The notes beneath the pieces are model-generated. The model was not told the DNA's origin. It saw nothing but the letters and a program-made list of their open reading frames with translations, and ran no database searches. This document shows positions 34,503-43,662 of a stretch of DNA of 64,000 nt, piece after piece. Numbering within the stretch: the stretch's first letter is position 1; each line of letters opens with the position of its first letter. Both the position numbers and the translations under genes were made by a program. Source of the DNA: Cryobacterium glaciale (GTDB lineage: Bacteria > Actinomycetota > Actinomycetes > Actinomycetales > Microbacteriaceae). The DNA lies in NCBI RefSeq assembly GCF_004402535.1, contig NZ_SOEY01000026.1, positions 27,476 through 91,475 of the forward strand. The letters run 5' to 3'.

Positions 34503-35966
34503 ATGGACACCGAAAATACCCGCACCGAATACCCACTGCCAGCCGTGCAGTTTTCACGCCTCACCAGACGAGGCATCATGCTTGGCCTATCGGTCCCGCA
34601 ATTGATCGCCCTGTCCATCGGCACGCTCACCATCGTCACCGTGCTCTACACGACTGGCGGCTCCGGTGTCGCCTGGTCTGCTCCCTTGTGGGGAACCGCA
34701 GCATTAGTCGCCCTCATTCCCCTCGGGGGCCGAAAGATCGTCGAGTGGGTGCCGATCGTCAGCCGGTGGATGTTGCGCGCCGGCACTGAGCAGCTCACCT
34801 ACCGGCGCCGCATCGTGCGTCCACGACCGGTCGGCACCCTGTCTCTGCCGGGCGACGCATCCGCTCTGCGCGAATGGAACGACCCGGAGTCGGGCGCGGT
34901 CATGATCCACGACCCGCACGCCCGCACCCTCACCGCAATCGTGGCGGTATCGCACCCAGCATTCGCCCTGCTCGACCCCGGGGAGCAGCATCGCCGAGTC
35001 GCCGGGTGGGGACGAGTGCTCGCCGGCGCCTGCCGGTCCGGGCGAATCGCACGCCTGCAGGTATCGGAACGCACGCTGCCCGATTCCGGCACCGGACTGG
35101 CCGAGTGGTGGGAACGGCACGGCAGCAACGACGACAGCTGGGCAGCCGCCACCTACCGCGAACTCATCGCGCGAGCCGGCCCCACCAACGAACGCCATGC
35201 GACCACGATCAGCGTCTCCCTTGACCTCGCCGCCGCCGCCCGGCAGGTCCGCACGCAAGGCGGCGGCATGCGCGGCGCAGCGGCCGTGCTGCGCCAGGAA
35301 ATGACCGCACTCACCGCGGCCTTGCGCGCAGCGGACCTCACCGTGGGCACCTGGCTCGCCGCAGACGAGCTGGCGAGAATACTGCGCACGGCATACGACC
35401 CCGACGTCGGCGTCGACTTGGAACGGCACCCTGACGTCGGGCGCTCGCTTGAAACCGCCGGCCCCGTCGCGGTTGCTGAAAGCTGGGATCACCTCCGCAC
35501 CGACAGCGCCTTCCACGCCGTGCTGTGGATCAGCGAATGGCCTAGATCACAGGTGTTCCCCGGATTTCTCTCCCCCCTTGTCTTCACCAACGGCATCCTC
35601 CGCACCGTGGCGCTGCACTACCTGCCCGTCCGCACCGATCAGGCGGCGCGCGACCTGCGCAAGAAGAAGACCGAACTGATCAGCGACGCCCACCAACGCA
35701 CGCGCATCGGCCAAATAGCGGATGCCGGCGCCACCGCCGAATACGACGACCTCCTACACCAGGAGGCCGACCTCACCGCCGGCCACGGCGTACTGCGCAC
35801 GACCGGCCTGGTGTGCGTGACCGCGCCCACCCTCGACGAGCTTGACGCCGCCGTGGCGTCGATCGAGCAGGCCGCCATCCAGGCATCCTGCGAAACCCGC
35901 CGACTCGTCGGCCAACAGGCCCAGGCCTTCACCGCCGCAGCGCTCCCCCTGTGCCTCAGCGTGTGA
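34503..35966 (+). CDS. SCO6880-like conjugation protein
   Basis: The 487-aa protein has two transmembrane helices near the N terminus (about 30-72) and a long soluble part. Recognised segments are VQFSRLTRRGIMLGLSVPQLIALSIG, ALREWNDPESGAVMIHDP and FLSPLVFTNGILRTVALHYLPV, the hallmark of the SCO6880 family found with actinobacterial transfer genes. It is probably a VirB3/VirB4-linked membrane component. It lies directly between the TrbL-like and VirB4 genes, as usual. Confidence 0.85.
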   Translation: MDTENTRTEYPLPAVQFSRLTRRGIMLGLSVPQLIALSIGTLTIVTVLYTTGGSGVAWSAPLWGTAALVALIPLGGRKIVEWVPIVSRWMLRAGTEQLTYRRRIVRPRPVGTLSLPGDASALREWNDPESGAVMIHDPHARTLTAIVAVSHPAFALLDPGEQHRRVAGWGRVLAGACRSGRIARLQVSERTLPDSGTGLAEWWERHGSNDDSWAAATYRELIARAGPTNERHATTISVSLDLAAAARQVRTQGGGMRGAAAVLRQEMTALTAALRAADLTVGTWLAADELARILRTAYDPDVGVDLERHPDVGRSLETAGPVAVAESWDHLRTDSAFHAVLWISEWPRSQVFPGFLSPLVFTNGILRTVALHYLPVRTDQAARDLRKKKTELISDAHQRTRIGQIADAGATAEYDDLLHQEADLTAGHGVLRTTGLVCVTAPTLDELDAAVASIEQAAIQASCETRRLVGQQAQAFTAAALPLCLSV

Positions 35967-36010
35967 CCAGTGGCACTCCTGTTATGCAGATAACCCCGAT
36001 TGGAGCCGAC

Positions 36011-36442
36011 ATGTTCGACCAACATCCACAACCACCGGAATCCCGATGGATAAGCGTCATCTTTCTGCGGGGAGAGCAAGCCGAGGAACTTCTGGGCATG
36101 ATCGACCGCAACGGACCCGCTGTCGCACGCCAGTTCCTCCAAAAGTGGGACTACGGCGAGCAGACCACCGATGCCGCCCTCACGAACGGGTATGTCTACG
36201 ACCACATTCCGGCCGGAACGACCGACCGAACCATCGAAGACGCCGCCTCCCCATATGCGCTCACCTACAGCAGGCAATTCCGGTACGTCTCGCTCCTGCG
36301 GCGGTACCCGGTCGCACCTGAATGGGAGCCCGCACCGGCACCAGCAACCACGCCCGCGATTCGAACGCGTCACGGCGCCGACATCTGGGCACCCACCCGG
36401 GACCGGGCGACAACCATGACAGGGCACACGGTCGCGCTGTGA
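36011..36442 (+). CDS. Hypothetical protein of the transfer operon
   Basis: The 143-aa soluble protein is of no recognised family: RWISVIFLRGEQAEELLGMI at the start, YDHIPAGTTDRTIEDAA in the middle, a Pro/Ala-rich tail. I chose ATG 36011 with GGAG 5 nt upstream; an ATG at 35984 is possible. Its stop overlaps the GTG of the virB4-like gene (GTGA), so it is cotranslated with it. Confidence 0.65.
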   Translation: MFDQHPQPPESRWISVIFLRGEQAEELLGMIDRNGPAVARQFLQKWDYGEQTTDAALTNGYVYDHIPAGTTDRTIEDAASPYALTYSRQFRYVSLLRRYPVAPEWEPAPAPATTPAIRTRHGADIWAPTRDRATTMTGHTVAL

Positions 36443-37986
36443 GAAACACCGACGCGGACGAGCGGATGCACACAGCCGCGCTGGTCGAACTGCACGGCGA
36501 GCCCCGCCGCGACCGCCACGCCCGCCGACGATCCGCAGCGAAGATCGAAGCGGATGCCCGCAAGGCCAAGCAACTCGAGGCGCGCACCCGGTGGCGCGCC
36601 GAGCGCGACGAAGTGCGCTCGAGGGCTTACCTGGCCGTAAGCGGCGAGTCCGGCCCCGCCCAATTGCGGATGCCCGGGCTTCTCCGGCTCCCGAAGCATC
36701 AGGACACGTCAGCGACGCTCTCGGGTCACTACCCGTTTCTGGCTGAGGCGGGGCTCGGCTCGGCTGGCGTCTTCGTCGGGCAAGACCTCTACTCGGGCGG
36801 TTCGTTCGTCTACGACCCCTGGGTGCTCTACCAACGCGGCCTGATCACCGCCCCGAACATCGTGCTGGCCGGCATCGTCGGCTCTGGAAAATCCTCCCTG
36901 GCGAAGTCCCTCTATACCCGCTCGCTCCCCTTCGGCCGTCGCGTCTACGTGCCCGGCGATCCCAAGGGCGAGCACACCGCCGTCGCCGAAGCCGTCGGCG
37001 GCAAGGCCATCATCCTCGGCCACGGACTCAGTAACCGGCTCAACCCACTCGACGAAGGACACCGGGCAGCATCCTCATCCAATGCCGAATGGTCGGCACA
37101 ACTGACCGCGCGGCGCCGCGACCTGATCGGAGCCCTCGCCGAAACGGTGCTCGATCGACCTCTCAGCCCCCTCGAACACACGGCCATCGACCTCGCGTTA
37201 GCGGATGCTGTGCGGAGCGCAAAGGTACCAATCCTGCCGATGGTCGTTGATCGCATCCTTGCCCCGAACCCCGAGGACGACGAGGGCCGGCTCGCGGAGG
37301 ACGGACGCCTCGTTGGCCATGCGCTGCGACGGCTGGTCGCCGGTGACCTCGCCGGGCTCTTCGACGGACCGTCCACCGTGCGCTTCGATCCCTCGCTTCC
37401 GATGGTGTCACTTGACCTGTCGCGCGTGGCGGAGAACTCGACGCTCATTTCAGTGCTGATGACGTGCTCGTCGGCGTGGATGGAGTCCGCCCTTGCGGAC
37501 CCGGACGGCGGCCAGCGGTGGGTCATCTACGACGAGGCCTGGCGACTCATGGCCTATCCGGCGCTTCTGCGCCGAATGGACGCCCAGTGGCGCCTGGCCC
37601 GCCACTTCGGGATCGCGAACATGCTCATCTTCCACAAGCTCAGCGACCTTGACAATGTCGGCGACTCGGGCTCCGCCATGCGCGCGCTCGCGTCGTCACT
37701 GCTGGCCAACGCCGAGACACGCATCGTCTACCGCCAGGAACCGGACCAGCTCGGCTCCACAGCATCCGCTCTCGGTCTCACCCGAACCGAGCAGAAGCTG
37801 CTCCCCACGCTCGGCACCGGGCAGGGGCTCTGGCGCATCAAGGGCCGCAGCTTTGTTGTGCAACATCAACTCCACCCCGACGAGCTCGCAGCCTTCGACA
37901 CGACCTCCCGGATGACCTCAGGCCAGCATCCACAACGCGGGGCCCAGAGCGCACCTTTCATGCAGTTTGAGGAGGGACTGCCATGA
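36439..37986 (+). CDS. VirB4-like conjugative ATPase
   Basis: The 515-aa ATPase has Walker A GIVGSGKSS at 145-153 and Walker B RWVIYDEAW near 355, followed by an arginine-rich switch and the HKLSDLDNVGDSGS segment. It matches the VirB4/TraC core that energises channel assembly and transfer, though it is shorter than full VirB4 proteins because only the C-terminal ATPase domain and a helical, charged N terminus are present. The GTG start overlaps the upstream stop, and the DprA-like gene overlaps its end (ATGA). Confidence 0.88.
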   Translation: MRNTDADERMHTAALVELHGEPRRDRHARRRSAAKIEADARKAKQLEARTRWRAERDEVRSRAYLAVSGESGPAQLRMPGLLRLPKHQDTSATLSGHYPFLAEAGLGSAGVFVGQDLYSGGSFVYDPWVLYQRGLITAPNIVLAGIVGSGKSSLAKSLYTRSLPFGRRVYVPGDPKGEHTAVAEAVGGKAIILGHGLSNRLNPLDEGHRAASSSNAEWSAQLTARRRDLIGALAETVLDRPLSPLEHTAIDLALADAVRSAKVPILPMVVDRILAPNPEDDEGRLAEDGRLVGHALRRLVAGDLAGLFDGPSTVRFDPSLPMVSLDLSRVAENSTLISVLMTCSSAWMESALADPDGGQRWVIYDEAWRLMAYPALLRRMDAQWRLARHFGIANMLIFHKLSDLDNVGDSGSAMRALASSLLANAETRIVYRQEPDQLGSTASALGLTRTEQKLLPTLGTGQGLWRIKGRSFVVQHQLHPDELAAFDTTSRMTSGQHPQRGAQSAPFMQFEEGLP

Positions 37987-38981
37987 CCGAAAGAGTGCTG
38001 AACGACGAGCGAGAAGCAAGAATCATGCTCGCGGCGCTGTCCGAGCCCGGCGACGTCATCACGGGAACGTTGATCGCTCGGCTCGGCGCGGTGGAGACGG
38101 TGCAGCTGATCACCTCGGGCGTGCGCCTTCCGAACGGCGTTGACCCCGCAGAGGGCGAACTGTGGCGACGCCGACTGGCCCCGCGCCTCAACCCCGGCCA
38201 GGTCGATCGCATCCGCGCCGACATGGAGCGCCACAATCTGCGGCTGCTGACGCCAGAGGACATTGACTGGCCCGGTGAACTCCAGCAGCTCAGCACCAGC
38301 GCGCCGATCGCGCTCTGGCTCAAGGGCGACCCGAATCAACTCGCGGCGCCGCTGCCCGCCCGAGTTGCCATCGTCGGCGCGCATGCCGCAACAGCTTATG
38401 GCAGCCAGGTCGCCACCGAACTCGCCTCCGATCTCGCCTCGCAAGGCCGCTCGATCGTGTCCGGGGGTGCCTACGGCATCGACGAATCAGCGCATCGAGC
38501 AGCTACCGTGTCCTATCCAGGTTCGACGATCGCCGTGCTCGCCGGCGGCCTCGACCGGCTCTACCCCACCGGCCAAGAGCAACTCTTCGAACGCATCGAA
38601 CAAAGCGGCGGACTGCTCGTCAGCGAACTACCGCCCGGCTCCGCCCCAACACGGTGGCGGTTCCTGCAACGCAACCGGATACTGGCTGCTCTCACGGGCG
38701 CGACCGTCGTTGTGGAGGCGGGGCACCGATCCGGCTCGCTAAACGTCGCAGCTCAGGCCCACGCCCTTGGGCGCCCGGTTGGCGCCGTTCCCGGCCCGGT
38801 GACGAGCCCGGCGAGTGCCGGCTGCCATCGGTTGATCCAGGAAGGGATCGCGAGCCTCATCACCGATGCACAGGATGTGACGGACCTGCTGGACTCGACA
38901 GTCGGCTTCTCCGGAGACCGAACCTTCGCTTACTCCCCCACGAGACGGTTCACCCGAACCGGCCCTCACCTCACGTTCTAA
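37983..38981 (+). CDS. dprA: DprA-like DNA processing protein
   Basis: The 332-aa protein has the Rossmann core of DprA/Smf: VAIVGAHAATAYGSQVATELASDLASQGRSIVSGGAYGIDESAHRAA, then AVLAGGLDRLYPTGQ, FLQRNRILAALTGATVVVEAG and SGSLNVAAQAHALGRPVGAVPGPVTSPASAGCHRLI. DprA loads RecA on single-stranded DNA. In transfer elements it may shield or recombine incoming ssDNA. It overlaps the virB4-like stop by 4 nt and sits before the coupling-protein gene, so it belongs to the transfer operon. Confidence 0.92.
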   Translation: MTERVLNDEREARIMLAALSEPGDVITGTLIARLGAVETVQLITSGVRLPNGVDPAEGELWRRRLAPRLNPGQVDRIRADMERHNLRLLTPEDIDWPGELQQLSTSAPIALWLKGDPNQLAAPLPARVAIVGAHAATAYGSQVATELASDLASQGRSIVSGGAYGIDESAHRAATVSYPGSTIAVLAGGLDRLYPTGQEQLFERIEQSGGLLVSELPPGSAPTRWRFLQRNRILAALTGATVVVEAGHRSGSLNVAAQAHALGRPVGAVPGPVTSPASAGCHRLIQEGIASLITDAQDVTDLLDSTVGFSGDRTFAYSPTRRFTRTGPHLTF

Positions 38982-39008
38982 CTCATCCGCCGACCAGGGA
39001 CAGGACCA

Positions 39009-40820
39009 ATGAACACTCTGCGACCGCACGCTGCGCTTGGCGATGAGCTTGCCAACCTGGGCATCGGACTGCTGATCTGTACGGCGGGCTTCGCATTCCT
39101 GCTTCGTGCCGCGGGTGCTGTCGCCGCCTGGGCGACCAGCACCCGGCAACCTGCCGGCGGGCCGGCGACCGGGCTTGCTGTGCTGCTCGACCCGGGTCAT
39201 CCGTCTGCGGCTCTGCAAGCACCCGGCCTGAACCCCGTCGCCTACTGGCTTACTACGATCTTGTTGCTCGGTCTGGCGGTGACGGTGGCTTTCTCGTTAT
39301 GGCGGGTGTTCCGAGGCACGGGCCACACGGCCAAGGTCGACCCTCACCGCATCCTGGGTATCGCGACGAGCGCCGAGGTATCGCGGGCCGCGTCGCACTC
39401 GGCGCTAATGAAACGCGCGGCGCACCTTCGACCGTCCCTCACCAACGCTGGACCCAGCGACGTCGGCTACCGAATCGGACGATCCCGCAACACCACGGTC
39501 TGGGCGAGCGTCGAGGACTCCATCCTGGTCATCGGTCCGCCGCGCTCCGGCAAAGGTGCCCACATCGTGATCAATGCCATCCTCGACGCCCCCGGCCCGG
39601 TCGTGACCACGTCCACTCGCCCCGACAATCTGACGACAACTCTTCGCGCTCGGCAGCGGATCGGTCCGGTGGCGGTATTCGATCCCCAGCGGCTTGCAGC
39701 GGGCGTGCCTGTGGGACTTCGGTGGTCGCCGATCCGTGGCTGCGAAGACCCACTCACGGCGATGATCCGCGCGTCAGGACTCGCCGCCGGCACCGGACTA
39801 GCGGCAGGCGGTGTCGACGGGGGCGGATTCTGGGAAGCCAAGACCCGAACAGCCCTGCAGTGTCTGCTGCACGCGGCAGCGCTTGACTACTGCCAGCCCG
39901 CTGAGCTGTTTCGCTGGACCCTCGATCCGGCCGCAGCCCACGACGCGGTCTCTATCCTGATGAGTACCCCGGCCGCGGCTACCGGCTGGGGTGACTCCCT
40001 CCAGGCCATGCTCGAAGCCGACCCGCGTACACGCGACTCCATCTGGCAGGGCGTTTCACTGTCGTTGGGTGCGCTGGCGGACCCTCGAGTGCTGGATGCC
40101 GTCTCACCTAGCGAGGGCGAGGGGTTCGACCCCGAAGGGTTCTTGCGCAGCAACGGCACCCTGTACCTTCTAGCTACCGGCGCTGGCTCGAACAACTCCG
40201 CCGCCCTCGTATCCGCTTTCGTCGAAGACCTGGTCGAAACCGCCCGCCGCATCGCCGCACGAAGCGCGGGCGCGCGCCTCGACCCGCCACTGCTGCTCGC
40301 ACTCGACGAAATCGGCAACCTCGCGCCACTCCCCTCCCTCCCGAACCTGATGGCCGAGGGCGGCGGCACCGGCATCACGACCATGCCGGTACTGCAGTCG
40401 CTCTCGCAGGCACGCACGAAGTGGAGCGACAACGCGGCTGGCACTATCTGGGACTCATCGATCGTCAAGATCGTGCTCGGCGGAGGATCAAACTCAAAAG
40501 ACCTCCACGACCTCTCGACCCTCATCGGCGACCGCGACGAGGCGACTGACTCCACCACCATCGGTGACCGCAGTTCACGCTCAGCACAGCGCTCCATCCG
40601 CCGCGTCCCGATCATGCCGCCCGACACCATACGCACCCTCCCCTTCGGAACAGGCCTAATCATGCTCCGCGCGGCCCCGCCCATCATCGCGAGCCTGCAC
40701 ATGTGGACCACACGCCGCGACGCCAAGATGCTGCGCGCCAACCGGGAGGAAATCGAAGGATTGATGCGCGAGCCAGCTCAAAATGACCCGGTCGAGCAAT
40801 CGGTCCACGAGGCGGAGTGA
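39009..40820 (+). CDS. VirD4/TraG-type coupling protein
   Basis: The 603-aa protein has two N-terminal transmembrane helices (about 17-42, 79-99), Walker A GPPRSGKG (176-183) and Walker B LLLALDEIGNLAP near 435. A TraM-recognition/TrwB-like C-terminal core follows (GTGITTMPVLQSLSQARTKW). It couples the relaxase-DNA complex to the secretion channel. The frame is complete. It follows the DprA-like gene after 27 nt. No defect noted. Confidence 0.9.
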   Translation: MNTLRPHAALGDELANLGIGLLICTAGFAFLLRAAGAVAAWATSTRQPAGGPATGLAVLLDPGHPSAALQAPGLNPVAYWLTTILLLGLAVTVAFSLWRVFRGTGHTAKVDPHRILGIATSAEVSRAASHSALMKRAAHLRPSLTNAGPSDVGYRIGRSRNTTVWASVEDSILVIGPPRSGKGAHIVINAILDAPGPVVTTSTRPDNLTTTLRARQRIGPVAVFDPQRLAAGVPVGLRWSPIRGCEDPLTAMIRASGLAAGTGLAAGGVDGGGFWEAKTRTALQCLLHAAALDYCQPAELFRWTLDPAAAHDAVSILMSTPAAATGWGDSLQAMLEADPRTRDSIWQGVSLSLGALADPRVLDAVSPSEGEGFDPEGFLRSNGTLYLLATGAGSNNSAALVSAFVEDLVETARRIAARSAGARLDPPLLLALDEIGNLAPLPSLPNLMAEGGGTGITTMPVLQSLSQARTKWSDNAAGTIWDSSIVKIVLGGGSNSKDLHDLSTLIGDRDEATDSTTIGDRSSRSAQRSIRRVPIMPPDTIRTLPFGTGLIMLRAAPPIIASLHMWTTRRDAKMLRANREEIEGLMREPAQNDPVEQSVHEAE

Positions 40821-40924
40821 CGGTAATCCTTTGCCGCATTGCGGGTCGCGACCCGGGGTGCTGGCGGCGCACCTTGTAGTGAACGCGGACCACAACGGTC
40901 CGCCCTTACAGGAGGTTGAGTTTC

Positions 40925-41386
40925 ATGCCATTTCACACGCAGCAATCGCTGTCAGGTTTCATCGCTTCGGAGGCGCAGCAATCGGTCACCGAGAACGGTG
41001 AAACCCGTTTCAGCGTCCGCATCGGCCAGCCGCACTTTCGTCGCGAAGTCAATGGCAGTTTTACCGTGCTCGAGCCGACCTTCCACGACCTGGTCGCATA
41101 CCGCGCCACCGCCGATCGGGCGCTCACACGGTTCGCGAAGGGCGACAGCTTCGTCGCCGAAGGCTACGTACGCAACTTTGAGATCGAGCGCGAGGGCGAA
41201 ATCATCCAGCGTGAAGAGTTCGTCGCGAAGAAAATCGGTCACGACCTCGCCCGCACCAACTACGACGTCGACCGAAAAACACGCCGCTCAGCCACCGGTC
41301 CCGAGCGGGACGCGTCGGCCGTCCAGCAGGTCATTTCTGCAGAGGCAACGCCCGTTCGCATCGGCTCCGCCGTACTCGGGATCTGA
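40925..41386 (+). CDS. ssb: Single-stranded DNA-binding protein
   Basis: The 153-aa OB-fold SSB has SLSGFIASEAQQSVTENGETRFSVRIG, then FTVLEPTFHDLVAYRATADRALTRFAKGDSFVAEGYVRNFE and EEFVAKKIGHDLARTNYDVDR. This is the divergent plasmid/conjugative type, without an obvious acidic C-terminal tip. AGGAGG (40910-40915) lies 9 nt before ATG 40925 and sets this start over an upstream TTG frame. Plasmid SSBs protect the transferred strand on entry. Confidence 0.88.
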   Translation: MPFHTQQSLSGFIASEAQQSVTENGETRFSVRIGQPHFRREVNGSFTVLEPTFHDLVAYRATADRALTRFAKGDSFVAEGYVRNFEIEREGEIIQREEFVAKKIGHDLARTNYDVDRKTRRSATGPERDASAVQQVISAEATPVRIGSAVLGI

Positions 41387-41394
41387 GCGCGGCG

Positions 41395-41958
41395 ATGGTA
41401 GAACTCCCGATTGAGTGGCCGCCCGGCGGTGACGATGCCCCGCTCGGCGAGGAGTCAGACGACCTCGACGGGCCGCTCATTGCAGAGCCGCCGCATCCGG
41501 TCAATTGGAACCTCCTCACCGGCGACGAAGCCGAAACCGAATGGATCGAACTCAACCGGTGGGTGAACTGGCTACGACGGACGTATGGGCTCCCAGCGTC
41601 CGTCGTGCCACCGTTCTGGCACCGGCACCCCGAACTCGTCTGGGAACTCTCCGCATTGCACCTGCACTGGCTTTGCGCCTATGACCCCGACCAGCACGGC
41701 TCAGCCCCATTCGGATGGCACCGCGACTTTGCCGACGCCCGCCAACGCCTCCACGATTGGGCGGCAACATCCGGCACGCGCCTTGACCGCGACCGGCCGA
41801 CACGCCAGACGGTTTGGCCAGGAGAACCGCCTGCCGACGGCGTGGACGACATCCCGATCGGCAACCGTGACAAGGACTTCGCGCAGTTCGTCGTCGACGA
41901 CATAGCCAGTCGGCGCGAAGCCGAGGCTGCGTTCTATGCGCGCGCCGACCCTGCTTGA
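41395..41958 (+). CDS. Conserved-type hypothetical protein (possibly DUF4913) at the end of the transfer region
   Basis: The 187-aa acidic protein has WIELNRWVNWLRRTYGL, PPFWHRHPELVWELSALHLHWLCAYDP and FGWHRDFADARQRLHDW. The W-rich pattern and WHxHPxLxxELsAL suggest the DUF4913 family, found in actinobacterial plasmids; I am not certain of the family number. It starts 8 nt after ssb and is the last gene of the plus-strand transfer region. Confidence 0.65.
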   Translation: MVELPIEWPPGGDDAPLGEESDDLDGPLIAEPPHPVNWNLLTGDEAETEWIELNRWVNWLRRTYGLPASVVPPFWHRHPELVWELSALHLHWLCAYDPDQHGSAPFGWHRDFADARQRLHDWAATSGTRLDRDRPTRQTVWPGEPPADGVDDIPIGNRDKDFAQFVVDDIASRREAEAAFYARADPA

Positions 41959-42150
41959 GCCTCGGGTAGACCTGCAGCATCGGGGGCGATCTCGCCGGTA
42001 TTCAGGTTAGGGGACGAGCCGGCTGGCCGATTATTCCTCTGGACTCCGCGGGCAAACACGTCAGCAAACCGTGACACTTCAAGGCGGCGACACAATTCGA
42101 GCACCAACTACGCAGCAACCAGCCGATTCGGTCAGGACTCACAAACGTCA

Positions 42151-42558
42151 CTAGAGCAGTTCAACAGTCGCAAACGAAGACTCTAGCGCGTATGGGTTGA
42201 GTCGATAGGCGTGTGGAAGGACACGCCAGTCATCGAGCACCTTGGGCAGGCCAGCGATGATATTTGCCGTCAATGTGCTTATGACCGACAAGCCTGATCC
42301 GGTTGGGCTACGAAGGCCAATCCAGTGCAGCCCAGCGGACCGCAAGCCGTTGCGCTCTTCGTCGATTCGAAGTTGCGCGGCGTCCAGAGTAATGATGGCG
42401 TCAAAGCCCCGCGTACCCAACTCCGCAATAAGCGGAACGTCTAGCTCACCTAGCAACATCTCCTTTTCGCAGGATCGAAACCGGTGATTACGGAATACGG
42501 ACTCCAGCGGGACCGCCAGACGGGCATGAAGATTCTCATCGATGAAGAATTTGGCCAC
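42151..42558 (-). CDS. PIN-like (DUF5615-type) toxin candidate
   Basis: The 135-aa protein has an N terminus (MAKFFIDENL) of the PIN-like DUF5615/Mut7-C type: Asp at 7 plus DVPLIAELGTRGFDAIITLDAAQL, where another Asp is conserved. Such proteins are the presumptive nuclease of DUF433/DUF5615 toxin-antitoxin pairs. It starts with GTG overlapping the antitoxin stop (TAGTG), so it is coupled. It lies at the end of the transfer region, pointing left. Confidence 0.75.
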   Translation of the reverse strand: MAKFFIDENLHARLAVPLESVFRNHRFRSCEKEMLLGELDVPLIAELGTRGFDAIITLDAAQLRIDEERNGLRSAGLHWIGLRSPTGSGLSVISTLTANIIAGLPKVLDDWRVLPHAYRLNPYALESSFATVELL

Positions 42559-43175
42559 TAGCGCACGCCCGCCATCCGTACTTTTTCAGCGAACAGAATT
42601 GCGTCCTCCGCTGCCTCTACAGAAACTGACGGGTAGTAATCCGGAATGTCTCGAGCAAATAGTGTCCGATTGTCGACGAGGCCGTTAACGAGATCATACG
42701 GAATTCGAGTCCCTTCAATCGTCGGCCATCCACCCAGTCGCCTCAACTCAACTTCGATGTGCTTTGACGGCCGACGGAAGTCGACTACGTCGCGGCCCCT
42801 GAAGTCCTGGAAAGCCTCTGAAATCTCCTCGAAAGTAAATGAGTCCGCCTGCCCAGGGCGCCTGACCAAGTCGATGACTTGACCGGCCCCGTCGTCCACA
42901 ACAATTGTTTTACCGTCCGTGGCAAAGCGATATTTGGAAGGGTGGTCTGTGAGATCGACCAGGTCTAGCGTGACGCGAGCGACGCTAATGCGTTGGAGCG
43001 AAGTTCGACTTCGCAAGAAAACGAGCGTGCGAAGCCAGACCAGATCCCGAAAGGAATAGAGCAACGGTCTGCTAGCGCTAATTTCAGGGACAATCAGCCC
43101 CTTGGATTTCCACGATCTCAGTTGGGAGTTCGTGGCACCGGTCAAGACCGCAGCCAGTGCGAGAGGAAACGACAT
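42558..43175 (-). CDS. DUF433-type antitoxin with MerR-like HTH
   Basis: The 205-aa protein has an N-terminal winged-HTH segment (FPLALAAVLTGATNSQLRSWKSKG) and a C-terminal DUF433-like domain (LRRLGGWPTIEGTRIPYDLVNGLVDNR, then RDIPDYYPSVSVEAAEDAILFAEKV). This combination neutralises a PIN-like partner in VapBC-like pairs (family knowledge). I placed the start at ATG 43175 with GAGGAG 6 nt upstream; a longer frame to 43325 has no site. Confidence 0.8.
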   Translation of the reverse strand: MSFPLALAAVLTGATNSQLRSWKSKGLIVPEISASRPLLYSFRDLVWLRTLVFLRSRTSLQRISVARVTLDLVDLTDHPSKYRFATDGKTIVVDDGAGQVIDLVRRPGQADSFTFEEISEAFQDFRGRDVVDFRRPSKHIEVELRRLGGWPTIEGTRIPYDLVNGLVDNRTLFARDIPDYYPSVSVEAAEDAILFAEKVRMAGVR

Positions 43176-43662
43176 CGCAGTCTCCTCTCCAACGCGTCCC
43201 TTGAATGCTAGTGGAATTCTCGAGATGGACAGTTGGGATCGCCGGAGGCCGGCACCGAACACTAGAGATGCCTGAGGCGCATACAAGGGATTTGCTCGCG
43301 AGTCGGCGAACGCAGTCATGAGCACTCACCGTGTCGAAATCGCTGCCCACGCCAAACGAATCTAGGCCGACGACCTTTCACATTAGGAGGGCGGTGCCAA
43401 CTTCTGCAACACCGTCGCCGGCTCCGATCTCACCGTGCGGTCGGGCTCCGCATAATGACCGTTCGTCGACCGAATGAGTGCGGCCAATCACCACGCTTTT
43501 ACCGCGCTACCATCGCGTGACTTCAACGGGGCCACCGTTCGATTCTTCCGCCCTCCCCTTCTCCCTTCTCCCTTCTCCCTTCTCCCTTCTCCCTTCTCCC
43601 TTCTCCCTTCTCCCTTCTCCCTTCTCCCTTCTCCCTTCTCCCTTCTCGATAGGCTGAAAAAT
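43176..43662. other. Gap of about 490 bp between the TA pair and the copper operon
   Basis: No gene is convincing here. The left 370 bp should hold the antitoxin promoter on the minus strand. The right 100 bp is a heptanucleotide repeat tract (separate entry). A frame from 43474 reads through the repeat into the next gene, but it has no ribosome-binding site. Confidence 0.55.
43556..43647. repeat. Tandem CCCTTCT heptamer tract, about 13 copies
   Basis: An uninterrupted CCCTTCT array spans about 92 nt, all pyrimidine on the plus strand and all purine on the minus. It ends 15 nt before the ATG of the first copper-operon gene. The 7-nt period is not a multiple of 3 and such arrays slip readily, so copy number could alter promoter spacing or, if translation begins upstream, the frame. 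It also has triplex-forming potential. Confidence 0.95.

Noticed and set aside
43556..43647. CRISPR array
   Set aside because: The unit is 7 bp with no spacers, and no cas genes are in the window.
43474..43662. Translation start upstream of the heptamer array
   Set aside because: No ribosome-binding site and a low-complexity LLPSPFS product; kept only as a possibility in the repeat finding.
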